Below, in pieces: positions 46,107 through 54,380 of a stretch of DNA of 64,000 nucleotides (positions are counted from its first letter, which is position 1; every line of letters begins with the position of its first letter). This DNA comes from DASVHS01 sp038244815 (GTDB lineage: Bacteria > Acidobacteriota > Thermoanaerobaculia > Gp7-AA8). A model generated the notes under the pieces. The model saw nothing but the letters and a program-made list of their open reading frames with translations, had not been told where the DNA came from and did not search any database. The stretch lies in the NCBI GenBank assembly GCA_038244815.1, contig JBBRTB010000002.1:186001-250000 (forward strand), read 5' to 3'. Both the position numbers and the translations under genes were made by a program.

Positions 46107-46550
46107 TTACGCGATCTCCGTGCACGTACCGCCCGCGGCCTCGATCTGCTTGCGCGCGGATTCCGAGAACTTCACCGCCTGGACGGTGAGTTTCTTCGTC
46201 AGCTTGCCGTCGCCGAGGATCTTCACGCCGTCGTTCTGGCCCTTGACCAGGCCGACCTCACGCAGCGCCGCCTCGTCGATCGTGGCGCCGTTGTCGAAGC
46301 GCTCGAGGTCCGAGACGTTCACGACGGCGTGATTCTTCTTGAAGATGTTCGTGAAGCCACGCTTCGGCAGGCGGCGGTGCAGCGGCATCTGGCCGCCTTC
46401 GAAGCCGAGCATGCGGCTGAAGCCCGAACGCGACTTCTGTCCCTTCTCGCCACGACCGGCGGTCTTGCCCTGGCCCGATCCCGGACCGCGGCCGACGCGC
46501 TTCTTCGCGTGTTTGCTGCCTTTTTTTGGTTTGAGGTTGTTGAGATCCAT
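46107..46550 (-). CDS. rplO: 50S ribosomal protein L15
   Basis: L15 of 147 residues starting MDLNNLKPKKGSKHAKKRVG, with GRGPGSGQGKTAGRGEKGQK, FEGGQMPLHRRLPKRGFTNI and the C-terminal fold (LTKKLTVQAVKFSESARKQI). It lies between rpmD and secY. Confidence 0.98.
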   Translation of the reverse strand: MDLNNLKPKKGSKHAKKRVGRGPGSGQGKTAGRGEKGQKSRSGFSRMLGFEGGQMPLHRRLPKRGFTNIFKKNHAVVNVSDLERFDNGATIDEAALREVGLVKGQNDGVKILGDGKLTKKLTVQAVKFSESARKQIEAAGGTCTEIA

Positions 46551-46571
46551 TTGTCTGCCTCTTCGGTCCTG

Positions 46572-46778
46572 TTACTCGACCACTTCCACCAGATGCGGGA
46601 TCTTGGCGATCATCCCGCGCAATTCCTTCGAATCGACGCGCTCGGCCACGCGATGCATCTTTCCGAGACCGAGAGCCTTGAGCGTCTCGCGCATTTCCCG
46701 CGGGCAGCCGATGCCGCTGCGGATCTGTTTGACCCGCACCGTACTACCCGCCTTCTTCTCCGACTTCTTCGGGCTCAT
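46572..46778 (-). CDS. rpmD: 50S ribosomal protein L30
   Basis: L30 of 68 residues with a basic N-terminal extension (MSPKKSEKKAG), then VRVKQIRSGIGCPREMRETL and LGKMHRVAERVDSKELRGMI. It overlaps the rpsE stop by 4 bp. Confidence 0.97.
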   Translation of the reverse strand: MSPKKSEKKAGSTVRVKQIRSGIGCPREMRETLKALGLGKMHRVAERVDSKELRGMIAKIPHLVEVVE

Positions 46779-47332
46779 GCTTCACCTTCCGGAGCGGCGT
46801 TTCCGTTGTCGCCGCCGCGCAGGCGCGAATACTGATCGGCGTTGCGAAGCTGCTTGAGCGCCTCGAACGTGGCCTTGACGACGTTGTGAGGATTGGCCGT
46901 CCCCAGCGACTTCGTCAGGATGTTCTGGATGCCCGCGGACTCGAGAATGGCCCGGACCGGACCGCCGGCGATGACGCCCGTTCCGTCCGAGGCCGGCTTG
47001 AGCAGAACCTTGCCCGCGCCGTAGTGCCCCAGCGTCGCGTGCGGAATGGTCGTGCCGGTCATGGAAATGGAGATCATGTTCTTCTTGGCGATCTCGATCC
47101 CCTTCTTGATGGCGGCCGGAACTTCCTTGGCCTTGCCCGATCCGAAACCGACGCGGCCCTTCCCGTCGCCGACGACCACCAGCGCACTGAAGCTGAAGTT
47201 CTTGCCGCCTTTGACGACCTTGGTGACGCGGTTGATGTGGACGACCTTGTCGATCATCCCGCTTTCGGATCGCTCGTTGTCGCGGCGATCGTTACGCGGC
47301 CCGCCCTGTCCTCGCTGCATTGGACGCTGCAT
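46775..47332 (-). CDS. rpsE: 30S ribosomal protein S5
   Basis: S5 of 185 residues: a Gly/Arg-rich N-terminal extension, then VVHINRVTKVVKGGKNFSFS, VVVGDGKGRVGFGSGKAKEV, and TTIPHATLGHYGAGKVLLKP. Proofreading and translocation roles are those of the family. It lies after rplR with an 8-bp gap. Confidence 0.98.
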   Translation of the reverse strand: MQRPMQRGQGGPRNDRRDNERSESGMIDKVVHINRVTKVVKGGKNFSFSALVVVGDGKGRVGFGSGKAKEVPAAIKKGIEIAKKNMISISMTGTTIPHATLGHYGAGKVLLKPASDGTGVIAGGPVRAILESAGIQNILTKSLGTANPHNVVKATFEALKQLRNADQYSRLRGGDNGNAAPEGEA

Positions 47333-47340
47333 TCGCTCTC

Positions 47341-47700
47341 CTAGAATTCCAGACCGTTTTCACGCGCCGCATCCGCGAGCGCCTTGATGTTTCCGTGATA
47401 GAGGTAGCCGCCGCGATCGAACACCACGCGGTTGATCCCCTTGTCCTTCGCCTTCTTGGCGATCAGCGCGCCGACCGCTTTCGCCGCCGCCGCATTCGCA
47501 CCTTTGGTTCCCGAGTCCTTGTCCTTGCTCGACGCCGACACCAGCGTCTTGCCTGAGGCGTCGTCGATCACCTGCGCGTAGATGTACTTGAGGCTGCGGA
47601 ACACCGCCAGACGCGGACGTTCGGGCGTGCCCGCCACCTTGCCGCGGATGCGCGCCTTGATGCGGCCCCTTGCTTCGACTCTCTGTTTCGCTTTATCCAT
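47341..47700 (-). CDS. rplR: 50S ribosomal protein L18
   Basis: L18 of 119 residues with GRIKARIRGKVAGTPERPRL, VFRSLKYIYAQVIDDASGKT and the C-terminal GGYLYHGNIKALADAARENG. It binds 5S rRNA. It is separated from rplF by a 119-bp spacer filled by a palindromic element. Confidence 0.98.
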   Translation of the reverse strand: MDKAKQRVEARGRIKARIRGKVAGTPERPRLAVFRSLKYIYAQVIDDASGKTLVSASSKDKDSGTKGANAAAAKAVGALIAKKAKDKGINRVVFDRGGYLYHGNIKALADAARENGLEF

Positions 47701-47716
47701 CGCTCTCTGCTTCCCT

Positions 47717-47811
47717 CGTCATCCTGGAGCCGCGAAGACGGCGAAGGATCTGGGAGGTGGCGCTTTCCACCGCCCAGATCCTTCGGCCGTCTACGCGGCC
47801 TCAGGATGACG
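47717..47811. repeat. 95-bp imperfect inverted repeat (MITE/REP-like) between rplF and rplR
   Basis: The outer ends are CGTCATCCTG and CAGGATGACG, and the inner arms meet at GGTGG-CGCTTT-CCACC; almost the whole 95 bp can fold into one hairpin. The ends resemble those of the element at 55047-55128 (GTCATTCCGA/TCGGGATGAC), so both belong to one family with GTCATCC termini and an AGGATCTGGG-type interior. Confidence 0.8.
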
Positions 47812-47819
47812 CGTTCGCC

Positions 47820-48362
47820 TTACTTACCGGCTGCCTTGCCCGCCTTGCGGCGGATCACTTCGTCCGAATACTTGATGCCCTTGCCTTTGTAGGGATCCGG
47901 CTCGCGCAGCGACCGAATCTCGGCCGCGGTCTGGCCGACCTGCTGCTTGTCAATGCCCGTCACGGTGATGTGGCCGGTCTTGCCATCCACGGCCACGTCG
48001 ATCCCCTTCGGGATCGGAAACCGCACCGGATGCGAGTAGCCGAGCTGGAACACCACTTCCTTCCCCTTCACCTCGGCGCGATACCCGACGCCGACGATGT
48101 CGAGCTCTTTCTTGAAGCCTTCGGTCACGCCCTTGACGTTGTTCGCCACCAGAGCCCGCACCAGACCATGGAAGGCCTTGGACTTCCCTTCCTCGTTGCT
48201 GCGCGCGAAGGCCACGACGTTGCCCTCGACCTTCACGCTGATGCCCTCGATCAGGTTCGTGGTGAGCGAGCCCTTCGGCCCCTTCACCGTGACGACCCTG
48301 CCGTCACGGCTGACCTCGACCCCCTTGGGGAGCGTGATCTCTTTCTTTCCGATACGCGACAT
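47820..48362 (-). CDS. rplF: 50S ribosomal protein L6
   Basis: L6 of 180 residues (MSRIGKKEITLPKGVEVSRD, VVTVKGPKGSLT, and the C-terminal RNA-binding EPDPYKGKGIKYSDEVIRRK). It lies 9 bp after rpsH. Confidence 0.98.
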   Translation of the reverse strand: MSRIGKKEITLPKGVEVSRDGRVVTVKGPKGSLTTNLIEGISVKVEGNVVAFARSNEEGKSKAFHGLVRALVANNVKGVTEGFKKELDIVGVGYRAEVKGKEVVFQLGYSHPVRFPIPKGIDVAVDGKTGHITVTGIDKQQVGQTAAEIRSLREPDPYKGKGIKYSDEVIRRKAGKAAGK

Positions 48363-48371
48363 GAGTTCTCC

Positions 48372-48770
48372 TTACCAGACCTGGCAGAGCACTTCGCCGC
48401 CGATCCCGTTTTTCACGGCCTCGGCTCCCGCCATCACGCCCTTCGACGTGGAGACGATAGCCAGCCCCAGTCCGCCCAGCACCCGCGGAATGTCCTGCTT
48501 GTTCCGATAGACGCGGCGGCCCGGCCGGGAGATGCGTTCGATCCCGTGGATGACCGGCTCCCCGTTGTGCGAGTACTTGAGGTAGACGCGAAGCAGCGGC
48601 TGGACCTTGTCCTCGACCAGCTTGTAGTTGCTGATGAAGCCTTCGCTCTTGAGAATGCGCGCGATCTCCACTTTGAGCTTCGAGCTGGGAAGCTCTACGC
48701 GATCGTGGCGCGATTGGATCCCGTTTCGGATCCGGGTCAACATATCCGCAATCGGATCTGTCATCGACAT
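48372..48770 (-). CDS. rpsH: 30S ribosomal protein S8
   Basis: S8 of 132 residues with MSMTDPIADMLTRIRNGIQS, KVEIARILKSEGFISNYKLV and the C-terminal STSKGVMAGAEAVKNGIGGE. S8 is the translational repressor of the spc operon in E. coli. It lies 13 bp after rpsN. Confidence 0.98.
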   Translation of the reverse strand: MSMTDPIADMLTRIRNGIQSRHDRVELPSSKLKVEIARILKSEGFISNYKLVEDKVQPLLRVYLKYSHNGEPVIHGIERISRPGRRVYRNKQDIPRVLGGLGLAIVSTSKGVMAGAEAVKNGIGGEVLCQVW

Positions 48771-48783
48771 AGTTCAGGTCCTT

Positions 48784-48969
48784 TTACCAACTGGCTTTGG
48801 TTACGCCGGGGATATATCCACCGAGCGAAAGCTGACGGAAGCAGATGCGGCAGAGCTGAAACTTGCGCAGAAATCCCCGCGGGCGGCCGCACACCTTGCA
48901 GCGGTTGCGCTTGCGTGTCGAAAACTTCGGCTTCCGTTCAGCCTTGACGATCATCGAGATCTTTGCCAT
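48784..48969 (-). CDS. rpsN: 30S ribosomal protein S14, zinc-binding (type Z)
   Basis: Short S14 of 61 residues with a zinc ribbon, CKVCGRP and CRICFRQL. It starts at the ATG at 48969 (MAKISMIVKAERKPKFSTRK); upstream in-frame codons belong to rplE sequence in another frame. This zinc-containing short form is found in many non-gammaproteobacterial phyla. Confidence 0.97.
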   Translation of the reverse strand: MAKISMIVKAERKPKFSTRKRNRCKVCGRPRGFLRKFQLCRICFRQLSLGGYIPGVTKASW

Positions 48970-48979
48970 GGATTCTTCC

Positions 48980-49522
48980 TTACTTGTTGAACGGCATGCC
49001 CATCTCGCGCAAAAGGAAGCGAGCCTGCTCGTCATTCTTCGCCGTGGTGACGATGGTGATGTTCATCCCCTTGGCCTTGTCGACCTTGGACACGTCGATC
49101 TCCGGAAAGATGAGATGGTCCCGGATGCCCATGGTGTAGTTGCCGCGGCCGTCGAAGCTCTTGGCAGCCACGCCGCGGAAGTCGCGCACGCGCGGCAGGG
49201 CGATGTTGATGAGGCGGTCCAGGAACTCGTACATCTTCTCGCCGCGCAGCGTCACCATCGTGCCGATGGACTGTCCCTCGCGCAGCTTGAAGCTGGCGAT
49301 CGACTTCTTGGCCTTGGTGATCACCGGCTTCTGCCCGGTGATCTGCGAGAGCTCGTCGACGGCGCTGTCGAGGAGCTTGGCGTTCTGGATCGCTTCGCCG
49401 ACGCCCATGTTCAGCACGACCTTCTCGATCTTGGGAACGGCCATGGCGTTCTTGATCTTGAATTCGTCCTGGACTTTTTTCCGGACTTCGGAGTTGTAGA
49501 GGTCTTTCAGTCTTGCAGCCAT
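48980..49522 (-). CDS. rplE: 50S ribosomal protein L5
   Basis: L5 of 180 residues with MAARLKDLYNSEVRKKVQDE, KIEKVVLNMGVGEAIQNAKL, RGEKMYEFLDRLINIALPRV and RGNYTMGIRDHLIFPEID. It binds 5S rRNA. The ATG at 49522 is just after the rplX stop; an upstream start would overlap rplX. Confidence 0.98.
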   Translation of the reverse strand: MAARLKDLYNSEVRKKVQDEFKIKNAMAVPKIEKVVLNMGVGEAIQNAKLLDSAVDELSQITGQKPVITKAKKSIASFKLREGQSIGTMVTLRGEKMYEFLDRLINIALPRVRDFRGVAAKSFDGRGNYTMGIRDHLIFPEIDVSKVDKAKGMNITIVTTAKNDEQARFLLREMGMPFNK

Positions 49523-49524
49523 GA

Positions 49525-49890
49525 TTACGATCCCAGATCCGAGTTGCACTTGCGGCAGTAGCGCTCGGAACCTTCCTCGGTGTGGTGAGAGCCGAGGCGA
49601 GTGGCTACGCCGCAGCTCGGGCAGACCACCTGGAGCTTGTCGAGGCGCATCGCCGCCTCTCGTTCCAGGATTCCGCCCTGTACGTTCTGTTGCGGATTCG
49701 GGCGCGTGTGCCGCTTGATGAAGTTCACGCGCTCCACCACCGCCGTTCCTTTGGCCGGGCTGACGCGCAGCACTTTGCCCTTCTTGCCGCGGTCCTTCCC
49801 GCTGAGCACGACCACGGTATCGCCCTTCTTCACGTGCGATTTACCGTGAGGCTCCGGTTTGAATTTCCCTGCTTTTCCGTACATTCCCAT
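49525..49890 (-). CDS. rplX: 50S ribosomal protein L24 with a zinc ribbon
   Basis: L24 of 121 residues: KOW motif (VKKGDTVVVLSGKDRGKKGK), KRHTRPNPQQNVQGGILERE, and a C-terminal CPSCGVATR and CRKCNSD pair that should bind zinc. It lies 3 bp after rplN. Confidence 0.97.
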   Translation of the reverse strand: MGMYGKAGKFKPEPHGKSHVKKGDTVVVLSGKDRGKKGKVLRVSPAKGTAVVERVNFIKRHTRPNPQQNVQGGILEREAAMRLDKLQVVCPSCGVATRLGSHHTEEGSERYCRKCNSDLGS

Positions 49891-49893
49891 TGC

Positions 49894-50265
49894 TTAGATG
49901 ACCTCGGGCGCGAGCGAAATGATCTTCATGAACTTCCGCTCGCGCAGTTCGCGGGCCACGGGACCGAAGACGCGCGTCCCGACCGGCTCGCGCTGATCGT
50001 TGATGAGAACGGCCGCGTTGTCGTCGAACTTCACGTAGGAGCCGTCCTTGCGGCGGACTTCCTTGACCGTGCGCACGATGACGGCCTTCACGACCGCACC
50101 TTTCTTCACGGTGCCGTCCGGAGCCGCTTCCTTGACGGACGCGGTGATGACGTCGCCGAGGCTGGCGTACTGGCCGGCGGTCGAGCCGCCGAGCATCTTG
50201 ATCGCGGCGATCTTCTTCGCGCCGGTGTTATCGGCAACAGTGAGGACTGTGCGCATCTGAATCAT
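49894..50265 (-). CDS. rplN: 50S ribosomal protein L14
   Basis: L14 of 123 residues starting MIQMRTVLTVADNTGAKKIA, with VVKAVIVRTVKEVRRKDGSY and GTRVFGPVARELRERKFMKI. It starts two bases after the rpsQ stop. Confidence 0.98.
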   Translation of the reverse strand: MIQMRTVLTVADNTGAKKIAAIKMLGGSTAGQYASLGDVITASVKEAAPDGTVKKGAVVKAVIVRTVKEVRRKDGSYVKFDDNAAVLINDQREPVGTRVFGPVARELRERKFMKIISLAPEVI

Positions 50266-50267
50266 GG

Positions 50268-50540
50268 CTATCTCGCTCTCTCCAGGACTTCCTTGACGTT
50301 CCAGCGCTTCCGCTTCGACAGCGGACGCGTTTCTTCGATGACGACGCGGTCGCCGACGTTCAGCGGATCGTTGGCGTGCGCCAGGAACTTGCTCGTCCGC
50401 TTGATGTACTTCTGATACATCTTGTGCATGAAGACGTTCTCGACGGCCACGACGACGGTCTTCTGCATCTTGTTGGACACGACGACGCCGACCTTGGTCC
50501 GCTCGATCCCGCTCTTCTTCGTTTCTGTGGTCTCTGCCAT
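50268..50540 (-). CDS. rpsQ: 30S ribosomal protein S17
   Basis: S17 of 90 residues with an OB fold (KVGVVVSNKMQKTVVVAVEN, HANDPLNVGDRVVIEETRPL, SKRKRWNVKEVLERAR). The ATG at 50540, preceded by GGAGAAGG, is preferred over a TTG four codons upstream. Confidence 0.97.
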   Translation of the reverse strand: MAETTETKKSGIERTKVGVVVSNKMQKTVVVAVENVFMHKMYQKYIKRTSKFLAHANDPLNVGDRVVIEETRPLSKRKRWNVKEVLERAR

Positions 50541-50553
50541 TGCCTTCTCCAAG

Positions 50554-50745
50554 CTACGCGCGCGAACGCTCGCCCAAAAGTGTCTTGATCCGCGCGATCT
50601 CGCGCTTGACTTCCCGGATCTTCATGGGATTCTCGATCCGGCCCGTGGCGAGCTGGAAGCGGAGCTTGAACAACTGCTCGGAGAGCTCCTTCTCTCGGCC
50701 GTGCAGCTCGTCGACCGACTTGTCCCGCATCTCGCTGACCTTCAT
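50554..50745 (-). CDS. rpmC: 50S ribosomal protein L29
   Basis: L29 of 63 residues, two helices (MKVSEMRDKSVDELHGREKE, LSEQLFKLRFQLATGRIENP, REVKREIARIKTLLGER). Its ATG overlaps the rplP stop by 4 bp. Confidence 0.97.
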   Translation of the reverse strand: MKVSEMRDKSVDELHGREKELSEQLFKLRFQLATGRIENPMKIREVKREIARIKTLLGERSRA

Positions 50746-51170
50746 ACCTCGGTGCCCTCCATCATCTGGCGGCTGACGAACCGCGTCTTGATCGGAAGCT
50801 TCTGGGCCGCCAGCCGGAATGCCTCTTCGGCGGTCTTGCGGTCCACACCTTCGATCTCATAGAGGATCCGGGCCGGCTTGACCACGCACACCCACTCTTC
50901 CGGTGCGCCCTTGCCCTTGCCCATACGTGTTTCCAACGGCTTCTTCGTCACCGGCTTATCGGGAAAGATGCGGATCCAGATCTTGCCGCCGCGCTTCACG
51001 TGGCGGGTCATGGCGATACGTGCCGCTTCGATCTGGCGCGCCGTCACCCAGCCCGCTTCCAGAGCCTGCAGCCCGAAATCGCCGAACGAGATCTTCTGAC
51101 CACGAGTGGCCAGACCGCGACGGCGGCCGCGCTGCTGCTTTCTGAACTTGACTTTTTTCGGCATCATCAT
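50742..51170 (-). CDS. rplP: 50S ribosomal protein L16
   Basis: L16 of 142 residues with MPKKVKFRKQQRGRRRGLAT, FGDFGLQALEAGWVTARQIE, RGGKIWIRIFPDKPVTKKPL and MGKGKGAPEEWVCVVKPARI. Three ATGs in a row (51170, 51167, 51164) precede PKKVKF; GGAG lies ten bases before the first. Confidence 0.97.
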   Translation of the reverse strand: MMMPKKVKFRKQQRGRRRGLATRGQKISFGDFGLQALEAGWVTARQIEAARIAMTRHVKRGGKIWIRIFPDKPVTKKPLETRMGKGKGAPEEWVCVVKPARILYEIEGVDRKTAEEAFRLAAQKLPIKTRFVSRQMMEGTEV

Positions 51171-51192
51171 GATGTCGGTTCTCCGTTTTGCT

Positions 51193-51226
51193 GTGCCGCC
51201 GGCGGGCTAAAAGTCCGCCGCGACAC
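51193..51226. repeat. Imperfect palindrome between rplP and rpsC
   Basis: GTGCCGCCGGCGGGCT and AGTCCGCCGCGACAC are complementary apart from a few changes and meet at AAA. The spacer of 59 bp is longer than most in the operon and holds nothing else. Confidence 0.55.
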
Positions 51227-51229
51227 TCT

Positions 51230-51880
51230 TTACTGCGGTCTCCTGCGCGACTTTGCCTTGGCCATCTCGCCTTTGAAAATCCACACCTTCACGCCGATGA
51301 TCCCGTAGGTGGTGTGGGCGAGGGCCAGACCGTAATCGACGTCGGCCTTCAGCGTATGCAGCGGAAGACGGCCGTCCTGATACCACTCGCTGCGGGCGAT
51401 CTCGGCGCCGTTCAGACGCCCGCCCACGCGGACCTTGATTCCCTTCGCTCCGAACCGGAACGCCGACTCCATGGCCTTCTTCATGGCCCTGCGGAAAGCG
51501 ATGCGGCGCTCGAGCTGTGTGGCGATGTTCTCGGCTACGAGCTGGGCGTCGAGCTCCGGACGCTGGATCTCCTGGATGTTGATGTAGACCTCGCCGTTGA
51601 CGAGCTTCTGCAGCTCGTCGCGGAGCTTGTCGACCTCAGCGCCCTTCCGTCCGATGATGATGCCCGGGCGGGACGTGTAGATGTTGATGCGCATCTTGTT
51701 GGCCGTGCGCTCGATGTCGATCTCCGAGACTCCGGCGTGCGACAGACGCTTCTTCAGGTCCTCGCGCAGCTTCAGATCGCGATGGAGCGTCTCGGCGTAG
51801 GTCTTTCCCGCGAACCAGCGGGAATGCCATGTCTTGTTGAATCCAAGCCGAAATCCGTACGGGTTTACTTTCTGACCCAA
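51230..51880 (-). CDS. rpsC: 30S ribosomal protein S3
   Basis: S3 of 216 residues: MGQKVNPYGFRLGFNKTWHS, KH domain (SRPGIIIGRKGAEVDKLRDE), YINIQEIQRPELDAQLVAEN, and ALAHTTYGIIGVKVWIFKGE. It lies 11 bp after rplV. Confidence 0.98.
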   Translation of the reverse strand: MGQKVNPYGFRLGFNKTWHSRWFAGKTYAETLHRDLKLREDLKKRLSHAGVSEIDIERTANKMRINIYTSRPGIIIGRKGAEVDKLRDELQKLVNGEVYINIQEIQRPELDAQLVAENIATQLERRIAFRRAMKKAMESAFRFGAKGIKVRVGGRLNGAEIARSEWYQDGRLPLHTLKADVDYGLALAHTTYGIIGVKVWIFKGEMAKAKSRRRPQ

Positions 51881-51891
51881 GATAGCCTCCG

Positions 51892-52290
51892 TTACTTCCG
51901 TGCGCGGGCGCGGGGCTGCTTCTTCGTCCCGCCGGTCCGCTCGTTCACTGCTTTGACTTCATCCGAAACGTGAACGGTCACGTGTGCCTTGCGCTTCTGG
52001 ATGCGGTATGCCCGTCCCATCGGCGCCGGCTGCACGCGCTTCTCGCGCGGACCTTCATTGACGTAAATCCTGGAGACCACGAGATCGTCGACATCCGCGC
52101 CGGTCTCCTTGTTCTCCGCGTTCGCCACTGCCGAGCGAAGGAGCTTTTCCAGATCCTTCGCGCACGACTTGCGCGTGAAGCGCAGGATGTTCAGCGCTTC
52201 ATCGACTTTCTTCCCGCGCACGAGGTCGGCCACGAGGCGCACCTTCTGCGGCGAGGCTTTCAGGTACCTGAGAGTTGCAGTCGCTTCCAT
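51892..52290 (-). CDS. rplV: 50S ribosomal protein L22
   Basis: L22 of 132 residues with LRYLKASPQKVRLVADLVRG, LRSAVANAENKETGADVDDL and the tunnel loop GPREKRVQPAPMGRAYRIQK, then a basic Arg/Lys-rich tail. It lies 8 bp after rpsS. Confidence 0.97.
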   Translation of the reverse strand: MEATATLRYLKASPQKVRLVADLVRGKKVDEALNILRFTRKSCAKDLEKLLRSAVANAENKETGADVDDLVVSRIYVNEGPREKRVQPAPMGRAYRIQKRKAHVTVHVSDEVKAVNERTGGTKKQPRARARK

Positions 52291-52298
52291 GTCGTCCC

Positions 52299-52631
52299 TT
52301 ATTTCGCGGCCGGCGCGGCCGGAGCCGCTCCGCCCGGTGCCTTGGCCGGCGACGCGGTCTTCTCCGCCGCCTTCTTGCCGCTGTGACCCTTGAATGTGCG
52401 CGTGAGCGAGAACTCACCGAGCTTGTGGCCGACCATGTTCTCGGACACGTACACCGGCACGAACTTGCGCCCGTTGTGCACGGCGATGGTGTGGCCGACC
52501 ATGTCCGGCGTGACGGTGGACCGGCGCGACCAGGTCTTGATGACTTTCTTCTCGCGCTCGCGATTCATCGTCTCGACTTTCTTGCCGAGATGGTCGTCCA
52601 CGAACGCGCCCTTCTTCAGTGATCTGGCCAT
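52299..52631 (-). CDS. rpsS: 30S ribosomal protein S19 with an Ala/Pro-rich tail
   Basis: S19 of 110 residues: MARSLKKGAFVDDHLGKKVE, IKTWSRRSTVTPDMVGHTIA, GRKFVPVYVSENMVGHKLGE, FSLTRTFKGHSGKK. The last 25 residues (Ala/Pro/Lys-rich) extend beyond the usual end near residue 92. It starts three bases after rplB. Confidence 0.97.
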   Translation of the reverse strand: MARSLKKGAFVDDHLGKKVETMNREREKKVIKTWSRRSTVTPDMVGHTIAVHNGRKFVPVYVSENMVGHKLGEFSLTRTFKGHSGKKAAEKTASPAKAPGGAAPAAPAAK

Positions 52632-52634
52632 TGC

Positions 52635-53456
52635 TTACTTTCTCCGCTTGACGATGAACTTCGTCGTCCGCTTGTTGCGACGTGTCTTGTAGCCCTTCGT
52701 GGGCTGCCCCCACGGGCTGACCGGATGGCGGCCGCCCGAGGTCTTGCCTTCACCGCCGCCGAGAGGATGATCGACGGGGTTCATCGAGACGCCGCGGTTG
52801 TGCGGAGTCTTGCCGAGCCAGCGCGTGCGGCCGGCCTTGCCGATGGAGATGTTCTCGTGCTCGATGTTGCCCACCTGGCCGATCGTGGCATAGCAGCGCA
52901 GGTGCACCTTGCGCATCTCGCCCGAGGGCAGGCGCAGTGTTGCCCAGTCGCCTTCACGAGCCATGAGCTGCGCGGAGGCTCCGGCCGAGCGCACCATCTG
53001 GCCCCCTTTCCCTTCCTTCAGTTCGACGTTGTGAACCGTCGTGCCGAGGGGGATGGCCGAGAGCGGAAGAGCGTTGCCGACCAGGATGTCGGCGCCGGGG
53101 CCGGACATGATGGTCTGGCCGACCGTCAGGCCGTCCGGTGCCAGGATGTAGCGCTTCTCGCCGTCGGCGTATGCGAGCAGGGCGATCCTTGCCGTGCGGT
53201 TCGGGTCGTACTCGATGGCCTGAACCTTCGCCGGGATGTCGTGCTTCTGCCGCTTGAAGTCGATCTCGCGGTACTTCTGCTTATGGCCGCCGCCGATGAA
53301 GCGCGAGGTCACACGGCCGATGGAGTTGCGGCCGCCCGTCTTCGGCTTGCCCTTCGTCAGCGACTTCTCCGGTTTGCTCTTGGTGATCTCGCTGAACGAA
53401 GAAGTCGTTCTCTCGCGGAGGCCGGGCGATGTCGGTTTGTATGATTTCGTTGCCAT
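52635..53456 (-). CDS. rplB: 50S ribosomal protein L2
   Basis: L2 of 273 residues with GGRNSIGRVTSRFIGGGHKQ, YREIDFKRQKHDIPAKVQAI, and the peptidyl-transferase region GVSMNPVDHPLGGGEGKTSG followed by GRHPVSPWG. The ATG at 53456 has GGAG ten bases upstream, next to the rplW stop. Confidence 0.98.
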   Translation of the reverse strand: MATKSYKPTSPGLRERTTSSFSEITKSKPEKSLTKGKPKTGGRNSIGRVTSRFIGGGHKQKYREIDFKRQKHDIPAKVQAIEYDPNRTARIALLAYADGEKRYILAPDGLTVGQTIMSGPGADILVGNALPLSAIPLGTTVHNVELKEGKGGQMVRSAGASAQLMAREGDWATLRLPSGEMRKVHLRCYATIGQVGNIEHENISIGKAGRTRWLGKTPHNRGVSMNPVDHPLGGGEGKTSGGRHPVSPWGQPTKGYKTRRNKRTTKFIVKRRK

Positions 53457-53461
53457 GGTGA

Positions 53462-53755
53462 TCAGACTCCTTCGATGAAGTCGGGAGCCTTCTCTCCTTC
53501 TTTGAGTCGCACGTAAGCTTTGGCCCAGTCGCGGCGCTTGCCGGCCCACCGGCCCATACGCTTCACTTTTCCCTGGATGTTGGCGATGCGGACCTCAGCC
53601 ACCTTGACTTTGAAGAGCTCCTCGACGGCGCGCTTCACTTCGATCTTGTTGGCGGTGGGATCGACTTCGAAAGCGATCACGTTGGATCCGCTCTCGCGCT
53701 GCATGGTCGACTTCTCGGTGACCAGCGGTCGACGGATGATCTCGTTCGCGTTCAT
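53462..53755 (-). CDS. rplW: 50S ribosomal protein L23
   Basis: L23 of 97 residues (IIRRPLVTEKSTMQRESGSN, FEVDPTANKIEVKRAVEELF, KRMGRWAGKRRDWAKAYVRL). It forms the docking site for trigger factor and SRP near the exit tunnel. It overlaps rplD by 4 bp. Confidence 0.97.
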   Translation of the reverse strand: MNANEIIRRPLVTEKSTMQRESGSNVIAFEVDPTANKIEVKRAVEELFKVKVAEVRIANIQGKVKRMGRWAGKRRDWAKAYVRLKEGEKAPDFIEGV

Positions 53756-54378
53756 GACTGCAGCACCTCCGTGAGGCGGTCGAGAGCGGCTTGAGAAAGA
53801 ACGATGTAGCGGCAGTTGACGACGTCGTAGACGTTGACGGCGCCGGCATCGACGAACAGCAGCTTGGGGTTGTTGCGTGCCGCCAGAACCGCGTTGGTGT
53901 TCTCCAGCGAGTCGACGAGCAGCGCTTTTCCTTCCACGCCGATGTTGGCGATGCGCTCGGCGAAGGCCTTCGTCTTGGACTCTCCGACCGAGAGGTCGTT
54001 CACCAGCACGAGCTTCCCTTCCTTCACGCGCTGCGAGAGCGCGGACTTGAGGGCATTCTTCTTCTCTTTGGTGTTCATCTTGTACGAGTAATCGCGAGGC
54101 TGCGGTCCGAACACCGTGCCGCCGTGACGATGAATCGGCGGGCGGTTGCCGCCCTGGCGCGCGCGCCCGGTGCCCTTCTGGCGGAACGGCTTCTTCCCCG
54201 AGCCGGACACTTCGTCGCGGGTCTTGGTCTTGTGTGTGCCCTGACGCAGCGAGGCCAGATAGTTGCGCACCGCCTCGTGGATGAGATGCTCCTTGTACGG
54301 ATAGGCGAAGATCTCTTCCGGCAGGTCGACGGAGCCGACCTTCTTGTTGTTCCAGTCCTTGATATCGATGGTGGGCAT
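53752..54378 (-). CDS. rplD: 50S ribosomal protein L4
   Basis: L4 of 208 residues with VRNYLASLRQGTHKTKTRDE, GSGKKPFRQKGTGRARQGGN and RPPIHRHGGTVFGPQPRDYS in the tunnel loop. In E. coli L4 autoregulates the S10 operon; here no such leader was seen upstream of rpsJ. It lies 2 bp after rplC. Confidence 0.98.
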   Translation of the reverse strand: MPTIDIKDWNNKKVGSVDLPEEIFAYPYKEHLIHEAVRNYLASLRQGTHKTKTRDEVSGSGKKPFRQKGTGRARQGGNRPPIHRHGGTVFGPQPRDYSYKMNTKEKKNALKSALSQRVKEGKLVLVNDLSVGESKTKAFAERIANIGVEGKALLVDSLENTNAVLAARNNPKLLFVDAGAVNVYDVVNCRYIVLSQAALDRLTEVLQS

Positions 54379-54380
54379 GG